Part shown: in pieces, positions 25,991 to 34,746 of the stretch
Position numbering within the stretch: position 1 is the stretch's first letter
Layout: each line of letters opens with the position of its first letter
Assembly: GCF_027923905.1 (NCBI RefSeq)
Contig: NZ_AP026966.1
Location: 5,457,001 to 5,521,000 of the forward strand
Origin: Massilia varians
Lineage (GTDB): Bacteria > Pseudomonadota > Gammaproteobacteria > Burkholderiales > Burkholderiaceae_D
DNA length: 64,000 bases
Reading direction: 5' to 3'
Notes under the pieces: model-generated
What the model saw: the letters and a program-made list of their open reading frames with translations, nothing else
The model's database searches: none
Told to the model about the DNA's origin: nothing
Program-made: the position numbers and the translations under genes

Positions 25991-26836
25991 ATGGACCGAC
26001 TCTCCGCCCTCAAGAGCATCGCCGCCCAGGCCAGCCGCGGCGAACTCAGCTTTCCTACGAACGTCGATGCGACCCTCAAGCTGCAGCGCGCGCTGAACGA
26101 GCCCGACTGCCACACCGAGATGGCGGCGCGCCTGGTGCAGGCCGAGCCCCTGCTCGCGGCGCGCACCGTGGCCATCGCCAATTCGGTGGCCTACAACCGC
26201 GCCGGCCATGACGTCACCAATGTCCGCGCAGCCGTGCAGCGCGTGGGTTTTCGCACCCTGGGCGCCCTGGCCGCCTCGGTCATCGTGCGCCAGCTGGCCA
26301 GTGAAATCATCGACCCCGGCCTGCGCGCCAAGGCCGACGCCCTGTGGATCCACTCGGCCCACGTGGCCGCGCTGGCGCAGGTGATCGCGCGCCGCGTCTC
26401 CTTCGTCGATCCGGAAACCGCGCTGTTCGCCGGCATCGTGCATGAGGTGGGCGGCTTCTACCTGCTCTCGCGCGCCGGCGACTTCCCCGGCCTGCTCGAC
26501 GACGCCAGCGGCGACAGCGCCGCGGAATGGATCGAGCATGGCGAAGTGGCGATCGGCCGCGGCGTGCTGCTCAAGCTCGGCGTGCCGGTGCCCGTCATGG
26601 GCGCCATCGAAGCGCTGTGGAACGGCATGCGCGCCCTGCCGCCGGAAACCCTGGGCGACACCCTGCTGCTGGCCAAGGACCTGGCCCCCTTCCCTTCGCC
26701 GCTGCACACGCGTCCGGGCGCGACCACGCTCGATTCGGCCGCCACCATCGATTTCACCATCGGCGAGGGCACCCTGGCCCAGGTGCTAGCCGAATCGGCC
26801 GGCGAAGTGAAGAGCCTGACCGCGGCCCTGCTCTGA
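25991..26836 (+). CDS. HDOD-domain protein
   Basis: 281 aa from ATG 25991 (an in-frame TTG directly before it adds only one codon). Residues ~15-215 fit the HDOD domain, an HD-related helical fold that lacks metal-binding residues: 'LQRALNEPDCHTEMAARLVQAEPLLAARTVAIANS' region (quoted in part), 'VTNVRAAVQRVGFRTLGALA', 'WIHSAHVAALAQVIA' and 'ALFAGIVHEVGGFYLL'. The His-Glu pair of 'GIVHEVG' replaces the HD dyad. HDOD proteins act as scaffolds in c-di-GMP, chemotaxis and natural-competence signalling; no output domain is fused here. No ribosome site; TATAAT 6 nt upstream. Function unassigned. Confidence 0.85.
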   Translation: MDRLSALKSIAAQASRGELSFPTNVDATLKLQRALNEPDCHTEMAARLVQAEPLLAARTVAIANSVAYNRAGHDVTNVRAAVQRVGFRTLGALAASVIVRQLASEIIDPGLRAKADALWIHSAHVAALAQVIARRVSFVDPETALFAGIVHEVGGFYLLSRAGDFPGLLDDASGDSAAEWIEHGEVAIGRGVLLKLGVPVPVMGAIEALWNGMRALPPETLGDTLLLAKDLAPFPSPLHTRPGATTLDSAATIDFTIGEGTLAQVLAESAGEVKSLTAALL

Positions 26837-26858
26837 TTTTTTACCACTTGGTAAAAAA
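26837..26858. terminator. AT-rich palindrome after the HDOD gene
   Basis: Perfect 10-bp inverted repeat TTTTTTACCA (26837-26846) / TGGTAAAAAA (26849-26858) beginning at the base after the HDOD stop. It supplies the U-tract of the first small-RNA terminator on the minus strand. It is weak as a plus-strand terminator because nothing but A follows. Confidence 0.5.
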
Positions 26859-26914
26859 AATGCCCGCTCGTGGGAGCGGGCAAAGTCCAAAACTAGGGAT
26901 GTCCTGAAAGAGAC
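26853..26914 (-). ncRNA. repeated small RNA gene, copy 1
   Basis: Predicted minus-strand transcript of ~62 nt from about 26914. Conserved 32-nt block (26914-26883, beginning GTCTCTTTCAGGACATCC), then terminator stem GCCCGCTC/GAGCGGGC (26862-26869, 26874-26881) and eight U. The -10 TATAGT (26926-26921) ends 7 nt before the block. Shares the block with copies at 26999 and 28671, but the stem base pair G26862-C26881 is A-T in the others, a compensatory change. Family not recognised. The whole gene-free interval 26837-27253 holds this copy, copy 2 and no other recognised element. Confidence 0.65.
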
Positions 26915-26998
26915 GCCTTCACTATAAGCCGCGCATGGGGCCGCTTCCGTACGCTGGTTCACACAGGCCGTCACACTGCCGACGCCGCGCGGCGCGGT

Positions 26999-27062
26999 AA
27001 AAAAAACCCGCTCCGGTTGGGGAGCGGGTGAAGTCCAAAACTAGGGATGTCCTGAAAGAGAC
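26999..27062 (-). ncRNA. repeated small RNA gene, copy 2
   Basis: Predicted ~64-nt minus-strand RNA from about 27062. Same conserved 32-nt block (27062-27031), then terminator stem ACCCGCTCC/GGAGCGGGT (27006-27014, 27021-27029) with loop GGTTGG and U8. -10 is TACAGT (27074-27069), again 7 nt before the block. Upstream, GTGAATCAGCGCACGGAGCG at 36 to 17 bp before the -10 aligns without gaps with copies 1 and 3. Confidence 0.65.
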
Positions 27063-27253
27063 GCTTCCACTGTAGGGCTGCGCGCCGATCCGCTCCGTGC
27101 GCTGATTCACTTACGCGTGCAGATTGTCGGCATGCCGGCACGATACCCGCGGTATTGCGCCATGCTACCGGCACATCGGCTGCTTGCCGGGCGGGCGGCG
27201 ATGCCGGATGCTCCGGGTTCGCCACTTCCGGCCCAATCTTTGCACGAGAGTCC

Positions 27254-28666
27254 ATGCATCCACCACGCCGCCGCTTCCTCGCCCAGGCCATGGCCGGGGC
27301 CGGCCTGCTGGCCCTGTCGCCGTCCCACGCCCTGGCCGCCTCGGGCATCGCCATTCCCAACATCACCGGGCTGTACCCGGTGGAAGTCGCCCGCGTGGCC
27401 GCGCCGCGCAGCACCGAGGAGGTCGCGCAGGCCGTACGCGCCTGGCCCGGCAAGATCGCGGTCGGCGGCGGTCGCTACAGCATGGGCGGCCAGGTCGCCA
27501 TTACCGGCGGACTGCACCTCGACATGCGCGGCATGACCCGGCTGGTCCGGCTCGATGCGGGCGCCAGGGTGGCCCGGGTCCAGGCCGGAATGCGTTGGCG
27601 CGACCTGCAGGATGCCCTCGACCCGCTGGGCCTGGCCGTGCACACGATGCAGAGCTTTTCTAATTTCACGGTGGGCGGCGCCGTCTCGGTGAATGCCCAC
27701 GGGCGCTACGTCGGCAACGGTCCGGTGGTGAACTCGGTGCGCGCCCTGCAGCTGGTGCTGGCGGACGGCTCGGTCGTGGAAGCGACGCGCAGCCTCAACG
27801 CCGCTTTGTTCCGCGCCGCCGTCGGCGGCTACGGCGCAGTAGGCGTCATCACCGAGGTCGAGCTCGATCTGGCGCAGAACACGCGCATCGAGCGCAGCGT
27901 GGAAACGGTGGGACTCGACGATTATCCCGCCTGGTTCCAGCGCATGACGGATGCCGGCGGCTGCATCTTCCACAACGCCGACCTGCTGCCGCCGCTGTTC
28001 GATGCGCCGGTCGCGGTGTCCTGGCGCAGGACGGGCAAGGCGCTGACCGAAACGGCCAGGCTGGTCGCGCGCGGCCAATCCTACGGACTCGAGCAGAATG
28101 CCTTGTTCGCCATGACCGAGCTGCCGCGTGGCGACTTGATCCGCAGCAAACTGATCCACCCGCTGCTGCTGGCCCGCCCCTGCGTGAAGTGGCGCAACCA
28201 TGAAGCCAGCCTCGACGTGGCGGAGCTGGAACCGCGCACGCGCCTGGTCTCGACTTACGTGCTGCAGGAATACTTCATCCCGGTGCGGCACTTCGCCGCC
28301 TATGCGCGCGCCATGGCGGCGACCATCCGCCAGCACGATGCCCTGGTGCTGAACGTGTCGGTGCGCCATTCGCCGGCAGACAGCACATCCTTGCTGCCCT
28401 GGGCGAAGGAGGAGGTGTTTTCCTTCGTGGTGTACTACAAACAGCGTACCCATGCCGCCTCCCGGCGCCGGGTGGCGGAATGGACGCGCGCGACGATCGA
28501 CACCGCGCTTGCCTTCGGCGGGCGCTACTACCTGCCCTACCAGCTGCATGCCACCCGCGCCCAGTTCGACCGCGCTTATCCCGAGGCCGATGCTCTGCGC
28601 GCGATCAAACGCAGCGTCGACCCGGACGGCCGCTTCAGCAACGAACTGTGGGCCAGGTATCTATAG
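27254..28666 (+). CDS. FAD-dependent oxidase with C-terminal D-arabinono-lactone-oxidase-type domain, exported
   Basis: 470 aa from ATG 27254 behind GAGAG; longer upstream reading overlaps only non-coding sequence. Residues 1-29 look like a Tat-type signal (RRRFLAQAMAGAGLLAL). The FAD-binding PCMH fold follows: 'VARVAAPRSTEEVAQAVR', GGGRYSMGGQ (71-80), 'VNAHGRYVGNGPVVNSVRAL' and 'AVGGYGAVGVITEVELDL'. In covalent flavoproteins of this superfamily the loop usually reads G-x-G-H-S; here the His is Arg-Tyr, so FAD is probably non-covalent. The C-terminus ('SVDPDGRFSNELWARYL') fits ALO-type oxidases of sugar lactones or alcohols. The gene is flanked on both sides by small-RNA repeats on the other strand. 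Substrate unknown. Confidence 0.82.
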   Translation: MHPPRRRFLAQAMAGAGLLALSPSHALAASGIAIPNITGLYPVEVARVAAPRSTEEVAQAVRAWPGKIAVGGGRYSMGGQVAITGGLHLDMRGMTRLVRLDAGARVARVQAGMRWRDLQDALDPLGLAVHTMQSFSNFTVGGAVSVNAHGRYVGNGPVVNSVRALQLVLADGSVVEATRSLNAALFRAAVGGYGAVGVITEVELDLAQNTRIERSVETVGLDDYPAWFQRMTDAGGCIFHNADLLPPLFDAPVAVSWRRTGKALTETARLVARGQSYGLEQNALFAMTELPRGDLIRSKLIHPLLLARPCVKWRNHEASLDVAELEPRTRLVSTYVLQEYFIPVRHFAAYARAMAATIRQHDALVLNVSVRHSPADSTSLLPWAKEEVFSFVVYYKQRTHAASRRRVAEWTRATIDTALAFGGRYYLPYQLHATRAQFDRAYPEADALRAIKRSVDPDGRFSNELWARYL

Positions 28667-28670
28667 ACGC

Positions 28671-28735
28671 AAAAAAAAACCCGCTCCGGTTGGGGAGCGG
28701 GTGAAGTCCAAAACTAGGGATGTCCTGAAAGAGAC
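28671..28735 (-). ncRNA. repeated small RNA gene, copy 3
   Basis: Predicted ~65-nt minus-strand RNA from about 28735. Identical to copy 2 over 64 nt (from the U-tract through stem CCCGCTCC/GGAGCGGG at 28680-28687 and 28694-28701 to the end of the 32-nt block at 28735). -10 TATAGT (28747-28742) lies 7 nt before the block. It begins five bases after the oxidase stop, so it is antisense to the 3' end of that message. Confidence 0.65.
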
Positions 28736-28822
28736 AAGTCCACTATAGGGATGGGCATTCTACGGCTCTGTGCGTTACCACACATAAACTGCCAAATTGT
28801 CACACTGCTTTGATCTGGATGT

Positions 28823-28860
28823 AAAAAATGCCGCCACGGCAGGGCCGGGGCGGCATTTTT
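28823..28860. terminator. bidirectional terminator between copy 3 and secF
   Basis: A6 (28823-28828), stem ATGCCGCC (28828-28835) / GGCGGCAT (28849-28856), then T5 (28856-28860). On the minus strand it ends the secD-secF transcript 18 bp after the secF stop. Confidence 0.85.
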
Positions 28861-28878
28861 GTCGGCTTTTGGAGATAC

Positions 28879-29901
28879 TCAGACGACGGCGCCGTCGGTC
28901 TCGTCCTTTTCCTTGACCGGCTTGATCAGGTCTTCGCGCTTCACGCCCAGCCACATGGCCAGCGCCGCGGCGACGAACACCGAGGAATAGATGCCGAAGC
29001 AGATGCCGATGGTCAGCGCCATGGCGAAATAGTGCAGGGCGTGGCCGCCGAACAGCAGCATCGACAGCACCATGATCTGGGTCGAACCGTGGGTGATGAT
29101 GGTACGCGAGATGGTACTGGTGATCGCGTGGTCGATCACTTCCGGCACGCTCATCTTGCGCTGCTTGCGGAACATTTCACGGATTCGGTCGAAGATCACC
29201 ACCGATTCGTTGACCGAATAGCCCAGCACCGCCAGGATCGCCGCCAGCACCGTCAGCGAGAATTCCCACTGGAAGAAGGCGAAGAAGCCCAGGATGATGA
29301 CCACATCGTGCAGGTTGGCGATGATCGCCGAGACCGCGAACTTCCATTCGAAGCGCACCGACAGGTAGATGATCACGCCGATCACCACCATCAGCAGGGC
29401 GTTCAGGCCGTTCTGCGCCAGTTCTTCGCCGACCGCCGGGCCGACGAATTCCACACGCTGCAGGCTGACCAGTTCCTTGTTGTCCGCCGTCACGCAGGCA
29501 GTACGGCTGACCGTTTCGCCCTTGTCGGTCGTGACCTGGGTGACGGTCGGCTTGCCCTGCTCCGACGAGCAGACCGCGTTGAAGACGCGGTTCGAGGTGC
29601 CGGCCTGGTCCTGGCCTTCGACGATCGGCAGGCGCAGCAGGACGCTCTGGGCGGTGCCGAAGCTGGTCACCTCGGGCGCTTCATAGCCGATGCCGCGCAG
29701 CGTGGTGCGGATCTTTTCCTGGTCCGCGGCATGCGGGTAGTGCAGCTCCATCACGGTGCCGCCGGTGAACTCGACCGACCAGTGCAGGCCCTTGGTCGCC
29801 AGGAAGAACACCGCCGCCAGGAAGGTCACCACCGAGATCACATTGAGGATCACGGCGTGGCGCATGAACGGGATGTCCCGTTTGATCTTGAAAAATTCCA
29901 T
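28879..29901 (-). CDS. secF: protein translocase subunit SecF
   Basis: Membrane partner of SecD; uses the proton gradient to help pull proteins across SecYEG. The protein has 340 aa with six predicted transmembrane segments. After helix 1, the periplasmic P4 domain starts with 'WSVEFTGGTVMELHYP'. C-terminal membrane blocks are 'VGPAVGEELAQNGLNALL', 'GYSVNESVVIFDRIRE' and 'SRTIITHGSTQIMVLSMLLFGG', all characteristic. An insertion in the periplasmic part contains two Cys ('VCSSEQGKP' and 'TACVTADNKE') and is longer than in E. coli. Starts 3 bp after the secD stop; RBS overlaps secD. Confidence 0.97.
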   Translation of the reverse strand: MEFFKIKRDIPFMRHAVILNVISVVTFLAAVFFLATKGLHWSVEFTGGTVMELHYPHAADQEKIRTTLRGIGYEAPEVTSFGTAQSVLLRLPIVEGQDQAGTSNRVFNAVCSSEQGKPTVTQVTTDKGETVSRTACVTADNKELVSLQRVEFVGPAVGEELAQNGLNALLMVVIGVIIYLSVRFEWKFAVSAIIANLHDVVIILGFFAFFQWEFSLTVLAAILAVLGYSVNESVVIFDRIREMFRKQRKMSVPEVIDHAITSTISRTIITHGSTQIMVLSMLLFGGHALHYFAMALTIGICFGIYSSVFVAAALAMWLGVKREDLIKPVKEKDETDGAVV

Positions 29902-29904
29902 GAT

Positions 29905-31803
29905 TTAGTCCTGCGCTCCCTGAGTCGCGTTTTGCTTGTTAGGCGTAAAACCTTCTTTCCAGACCGTGCCGATCGAGATGTGGGTCAGTTTCTTCTTGCG
30001 GCCATACCAGAGGTTGATCAGGCCACGGGACAGGAACACGGCCGAGAACATCGAGGTCAGGATGCCCAGGCAGTGCACCACGGCGAAGCCGCGCACCGGA
30101 CCCGAACCGAAGATCAGCAGCGCCAGGCCGACGATCAGGGCGGTGACGTTGGAGTCGAAAATCGTGTCCCAGGCGTGCTTGTAGCCGGCATTGATCGCCA
30201 CCTGCGGCGTGGCGCCCGCGCGCAGCTCCTCGCGGATGCGCTCGTTGACCAGCACGTTGGAGTCGATCGCCATGCCGAGCGTGAGCGCGATTGCGGCGAT
30301 ACCCGGCAGGGTCAGGGTGACCTGCAGCATCGACAGCAGGGCCAGCAGGAGCAGCACGTTGGCCGCCAGCGCGATCGCGCTGACCGTACCCACCAGGTGA
30401 TAGTAGATGATCATGAAGGCGGCAATCGCCACGAAGCCCCACAGCGTCGAGTGCAGGCCGCGCTCGATGTTCTCGGCGCCCAGCTGCGGGCCGATCACGC
30501 GTTCCTCGATGAATTCCATCGGCGCCGACAGCGCGCCCGAGCGCAGCAGCAGCGCCAGCTCGTTGGCGTCCTCGATGCTGCCGATGCCGGTGATCTGGAA
30601 GGTCGAGCCCAGTTCCTGGTTGATGACCGGTGCGGTCGGCACGCTGTACTGGCCTTTTTCCTTCAGCAGGACCGCCAGGCGCTTGCCGACGTTTTCACGG
30701 GTGGCCAGGCGCATGCGGCGGCCACCGTCGCCGTTCAGGTCGATCGAGACGGCCGGCTGCTGGTTCTGGTCGAAGCTGGCGACCGCGCTCGAGATGTAGT
30801 CGCCGGTCAGGATGACGTCCTTGGACACCACCACCGGGGCGCCGCGGCCTTCGGTGAACAGTTCCGAGTTCAGCGGAATCGCGGCGGTCAGCTCGGTGCC
30901 CGGGGTCACGGTCGAGTCGACCATGCGCAGTTCCAGGGTGGCGGTGCGGCCGATGATGTCCTTGGCGCGCGCCACGTCCTGCACGCCCGGCAGCTGGACG
31001 ATGATGCGGTCGGCGCCCTGCTGCTGGATCAGCGGCTCGGTGGTGCCCAGTTCGTTGATACGCTTGGACAGGGTGGAAATGTTCTGCTTGACGCCGTCTT
31101 CCACGGTGCGGCGCACCGCTTCCGGCTTGAGCGAGACGACCAGTTTCAGCTCGGTGCCGTCGGCGGCATCGGCGAAGACCAGGTCCTGGGATTGCTTGGC
31201 CAGCGCGGCGCGGGCTTCGGCGCGCACGCCGGTCTCGCGGAAGCGCACTTCGATGGTGTTGCCGACGCGCTCGATGCCGGCGTGGCGGATGTTGGCGTCG
31301 CGCAGCTGGCTGCGGACGCTGGCCTGCAGGCCCTTCACCTTGGTGTCGAGCACGGCCTTGCTGTCGATCTGCAGCAGGAAATGCACGCCGCCGCGCAGGT
31401 CCAGGCCCAGGTTCATGGGCTTGGCGCCGATGGCTTCCATCCAGGCCGGGGTGTTCTTCGCCAGGTTGACGGTGACGATGTAGTCGGGGTTGTCCTTGTC
31501 GCGGTTCAGGTCGCGTTCGAGCGCCAGCTTGGCCTTGAACTGGGCATCGGTGCTGGCAAAGCGCGCGCGTACCGCGGTGCTGTTGCCGCTGCCTTCCAGG
31601 GCAATGGCTGTGGCTGGAACACCATTGCGCTTGAGCGCGTCTTCGACCAGGCCGACGGTGGCGCTGGTGATGTTGACCGTCGTTTTACCGGTGGTGACCT
31701 GCAGTGCAGGCGATTCGCCGAAGTAGTTCGGCGCCGTGTACAGCGCACCCAGCAGGAGCGCGACGGCGATCAATAGATATTTCCAGACGGGATAGCGATT
31801 CAT
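29905..31803 (-). CDS. secD: protein translocase subunit SecD
   Basis: 632 aa from ATG 31803, which gives MNRYPVWKYLLIAVAL, the usual SecD beginning; a GTG nine codons earlier is possible but no ribosome site favours it. One N-terminal transmembrane helix is followed by a large periplasmic P1 domain with 'GLDLRGGVHFLLQID' and 'LPGVQDVARAKDIIG', and then five C-terminal helices with 'LALLLRSGALSAPMEFIEER' (quoted at 20), 'GMAIDSNVLVNERIREEL' and 'AVHCLGILTSMFSAVFLSRG'. Part of the yajC-secD-secF cluster on the minus strand. Confidence 0.97.
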   Translation of the reverse strand: MNRYPVWKYLLIAVALLLGALYTAPNYFGESPALQVTTGKTTVNITSATVGLVEDALKRNGVPATAIALEGSGNSTAVRARFASTDAQFKAKLALERDLNRDKDNPDYIVTVNLAKNTPAWMEAIGAKPMNLGLDLRGGVHFLLQIDSKAVLDTKVKGLQASVRSQLRDANIRHAGIERVGNTIEVRFRETGVRAEARAALAKQSQDLVFADAADGTELKLVVSLKPEAVRRTVEDGVKQNISTLSKRINELGTTEPLIQQQGADRIIVQLPGVQDVARAKDIIGRTATLELRMVDSTVTPGTELTAAIPLNSELFTEGRGAPVVVSKDVILTGDYISSAVASFDQNQQPAVSIDLNGDGGRRMRLATRENVGKRLAVLLKEKGQYSVPTAPVINQELGSTFQITGIGSIEDANELALLLRSGALSAPMEFIEERVIGPQLGAENIERGLHSTLWGFVAIAAFMIIYYHLVGTVSAIALAANVLLLLALLSMLQVTLTLPGIAAIALTLGMAIDSNVLVNERIREELRAGATPQVAINAGYKHAWDTIFDSNVTALIVGLALLIFGSGPVRGFAVVHCLGILTSMFSAVFLSRGLINLWYGRKKKLTHISIGTVWKEGFTPNKQNATQGAQD

Positions 31804-31870
31804 AGTGTTCCAGCGTTCAATGTTGGGCACGAGGCGGCCCCGCAGGGCCGCTGGTGGTACTTGACTGGCC

Positions 31871-32203
31871 TTACAGTGCCTTCAGGGTGCCTTTCGGCAG
31901 CAGCGTCACCACTGCGTTCTTCTGGACCACGATTTCGGTGCCGGTCGCGATTTCCAGGGTCACGGTGGTATCGGCCACCTTGACCACACGGCCCAGGATG
32001 CCGCCCGCGGTCGCCACTTCGTCGCCCTTGGTCAGTGCGTCCATCATCGCTTTCAGCTCGCGCTGGCGCTTCTGCTGCGGACGGATCATGAGGAAATACA
32101 TGACCACGAACATCAGGATCAGCGGCAGGAAAGTGGTCAGGCTACCCATCAGGCCAGGATCGGCTGCAGCCGTCGTTTGCGCGTACGCGTTGGAAATGAA
32201 CAC
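31871..32203 (-). CDS. yajC: preprotein translocase subunit YajC
   Basis: 110 aa, same as E. coli YajC, starting at GTG 32203 with GGAG 6 nt upstream; reading further upstream gives non-family residues. A single membrane helix, 'FLPLILMFVVMYFLMIRPQQ', carries the family hallmark RPQQKRQ right after it. Then a cytoplasmic SH3-like domain: 'LTKGDEVATAGGILGRVVKV' and 'TEIVVQKNAVVTLLPKGTL'. Accessory subunit of the SecDF complex, whose genes follow. Expected first in this transcription unit. Confidence 0.95.
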   Translation of the reverse strand: MFISNAYAQTTAAADPGLMGSLTTFLPLILMFVVMYFLMIRPQQKRQRELKAMMDALTKGDEVATAGGILGRVVKVADTTVTLEIATGTEIVVQKNAVVTLLPKGTLKAL

Positions 32204-32333
32204 AAGGACTCCGATTGTGAGGATTAAAAAATAAGCGGTATATTCTAGCACCGGCGCTGGGGCCGGGGACAATCTGAGGGTATGTAGGCTTGCAATTCCT
32301 AAATTGCAAGATGTTGATGAAAAATTCATTACT

Positions 32334-32436
32334 CGTAGGGTGGACGGCTTTGCCGTCCGCGCGTCCAACTTTGTGATGAGCAGCCACAGGGCATGCAGGA
32401 TTTGAACGCGCGGTCGGCAGAGCCGACCACCCTACA
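32334..32436. repeat. GTAG-headed palindromes, inverted pair (copy 2)
   Basis: Forward unit 32334-32368 (CGTAGGGT, stem GGACGGC-TTT-GCCGTCC, then GCGCGTCCAA). Reverse unit 32401-32436 (TTTGAACGCGC, stem GGTCGGC-AGA-GCCGACC, then ACCCTACA). A 32-bp linker separates them. Position 4 of the stems is A-T in one and T-A in the other. Lies between tgt and yajC; the rest of 32204-32457 has no recognised feature. Confidence 0.8.
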
Positions 32437-32457
32437 AACTCAGCAGTAAGCGCCCGC

Positions 32458-33603
<1,146 letters not shown>

Positions 33604-33606
33604 CTA

Positions 33607-34629
33607 TTAGCGTGAGCGCGTCGTGAGCAGCATGGCGTCGCCATAGCTGAAGAAGCGGTATTCGTTGGCGATCGCATGGGCATAGGCCTTGCGGATCTCG
33701 TGGTAGCCGGCAAAGGCCGACACCAGCATCATCAGGGTCGACTTGGGCAGGTGGAAGTTGGTGATCAGGCGGGTCACCGTCTTGAAGGTGTAGCCCGGCG
33801 TGATGAACAGCGCCGTGTCGTCGCTGCCCGCCTTGAGCTCGCCCGACTGCGAGGCCGATTCCAGCGCCCGCAGGGAGGTGGTGCCGACCGCCACCACGTC
33901 GCGCCCCGCCGCCTTGGCGGCGCGCACCGCCTCCACCGTCTCTTCCGGGATCGTGTACCACTCGGAGTGCATCTGGTGCGCCGACAGGTCCTCGACCCGC
34001 ACCGGCTGGAAGGTGCCGGCGCCCACGTGCAGGGTCACGTAGGCGAGCTTGACGCCTTTCGCGGCCAGGCGGTCCAGCAAAGGCTGGTCGAAATGCAGGC
34101 CGGCGGTGGGCGCCGCCACCGCGCCGGGCTCCTTCGAATACACGGTCTGGTAGCGCTGTTCGTCAAATTCGTCGGCATTGTGCTCGATGTAGGGCGGCAG
34201 CGGCAGGCGGCCGTGGGCCTCGATCAGCTCGAACACGTCGCCTTCGAAGTGCAGCGTGAAGAACTCGCCGGCGCGTTCGCCGACCGTCACGTCGAAAGCG
34301 TCGGCCAGGCGGATGCGGTTGCCCGGCTTGGGCGACTTCGATGCGCGCACCTGCGCCAGCACCGTACGCTTGTCCTGCACCCGCTCGACCAGCACTTCCA
34401 CCTGGCCGCCGGTTTCCTTGACGCCGAAGAAGCGCGCTTTCAATACGCGCGTATTGTTCATCACCAGGAGGTCGCCCGGCTGGAGCTGGTCGACGATGTC
34501 GGCGAAATGGCGGTCCGTGACCTGGTCGCCATCGAGCTGCAGCAGGCGCGAGGCGCTCCGGTCGGGCAGCGGATGCTGCGCGATCCGCTCTGGCGGCAGG
34601 TCGAAATCGAAATCGGAAAGCGAGTACAT
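33607..34629 (-). CDS. queA: S-adenosylmethionine:tRNA ribosyltransferase-isomerase
   Basis: Transfers and isomerises the ribose of SAM onto preQ1-tRNA to give epoxyqueuosine. The protein has 340 aa from ATG 34629 ([20 protein letters not shown]), which aligns with known QueA starts; a TTG three codons earlier lacks support. Conserved: '[13 protein letters not shown]', 'PLPPYI', '[20 protein letters not shown]', '[15 protein letters not shown]', '[11 protein letters not shown]' and 'TTSLRALES'. Forms an operon with tgt and is divergent from recG; no clear promoter boxes were found in the 117-bp region 34630-34746. Confidence 0.97.
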   Translation of the reverse strand: MYSLSDFDFDLPPERIAQHPLPDRSASRLLQLDGDQVTDRHFADIVDQLQPGDLLVMNNTRVLKARFFGVKETGGQVEVLVERVQDKRTVLAQVRASKSPKPGNRIRLADAFDVTVGERAGEFFTLHFEGDVFELIEAHGRLPLPPYIEHNADEFDEQRYQTVYSKEPGAVAAPTAGLHFDQPLLDRLAAKGVKLAYVTLHVGAGTFQPVRVEDLSAHQMHSEWYTIPEETVEAVRAAKAAGRDVVAVGTTSLRALESASQSGELKAGSDDTALFITPGYTFKTVTRLITNFHLPKSTLMMLVSAFAGYHEIRKAYAHAIANEYRFFSYGDAMLLTTRSR

Positions 34630-34746
34630 TGTTGTCAATTCTGGGAAAATGGATGCTGACAGCCTTACAATAGAGGCTGCAATGCGTGCGGCGAACCCTC
34701 TATTTTACGCCAGCAAACGCCGGGGTGCCCGTAAAATTGCCGCAAT

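Noticed and set aside
26853..28735. The three repeats as ends of an insertion sequence or CRISPR repeats
   Set aside because: They are direct, not inverted, unevenly spaced, without spacers or target duplications, and the gene between two of them is an oxidase, not a transposase.
28828..31776. Open reading frame of 982 codons on the plus strand
   Set aside because: Antisense to secF and secD, which are certain; no domain seen, and it starts inside the terminator at 28823-28860.
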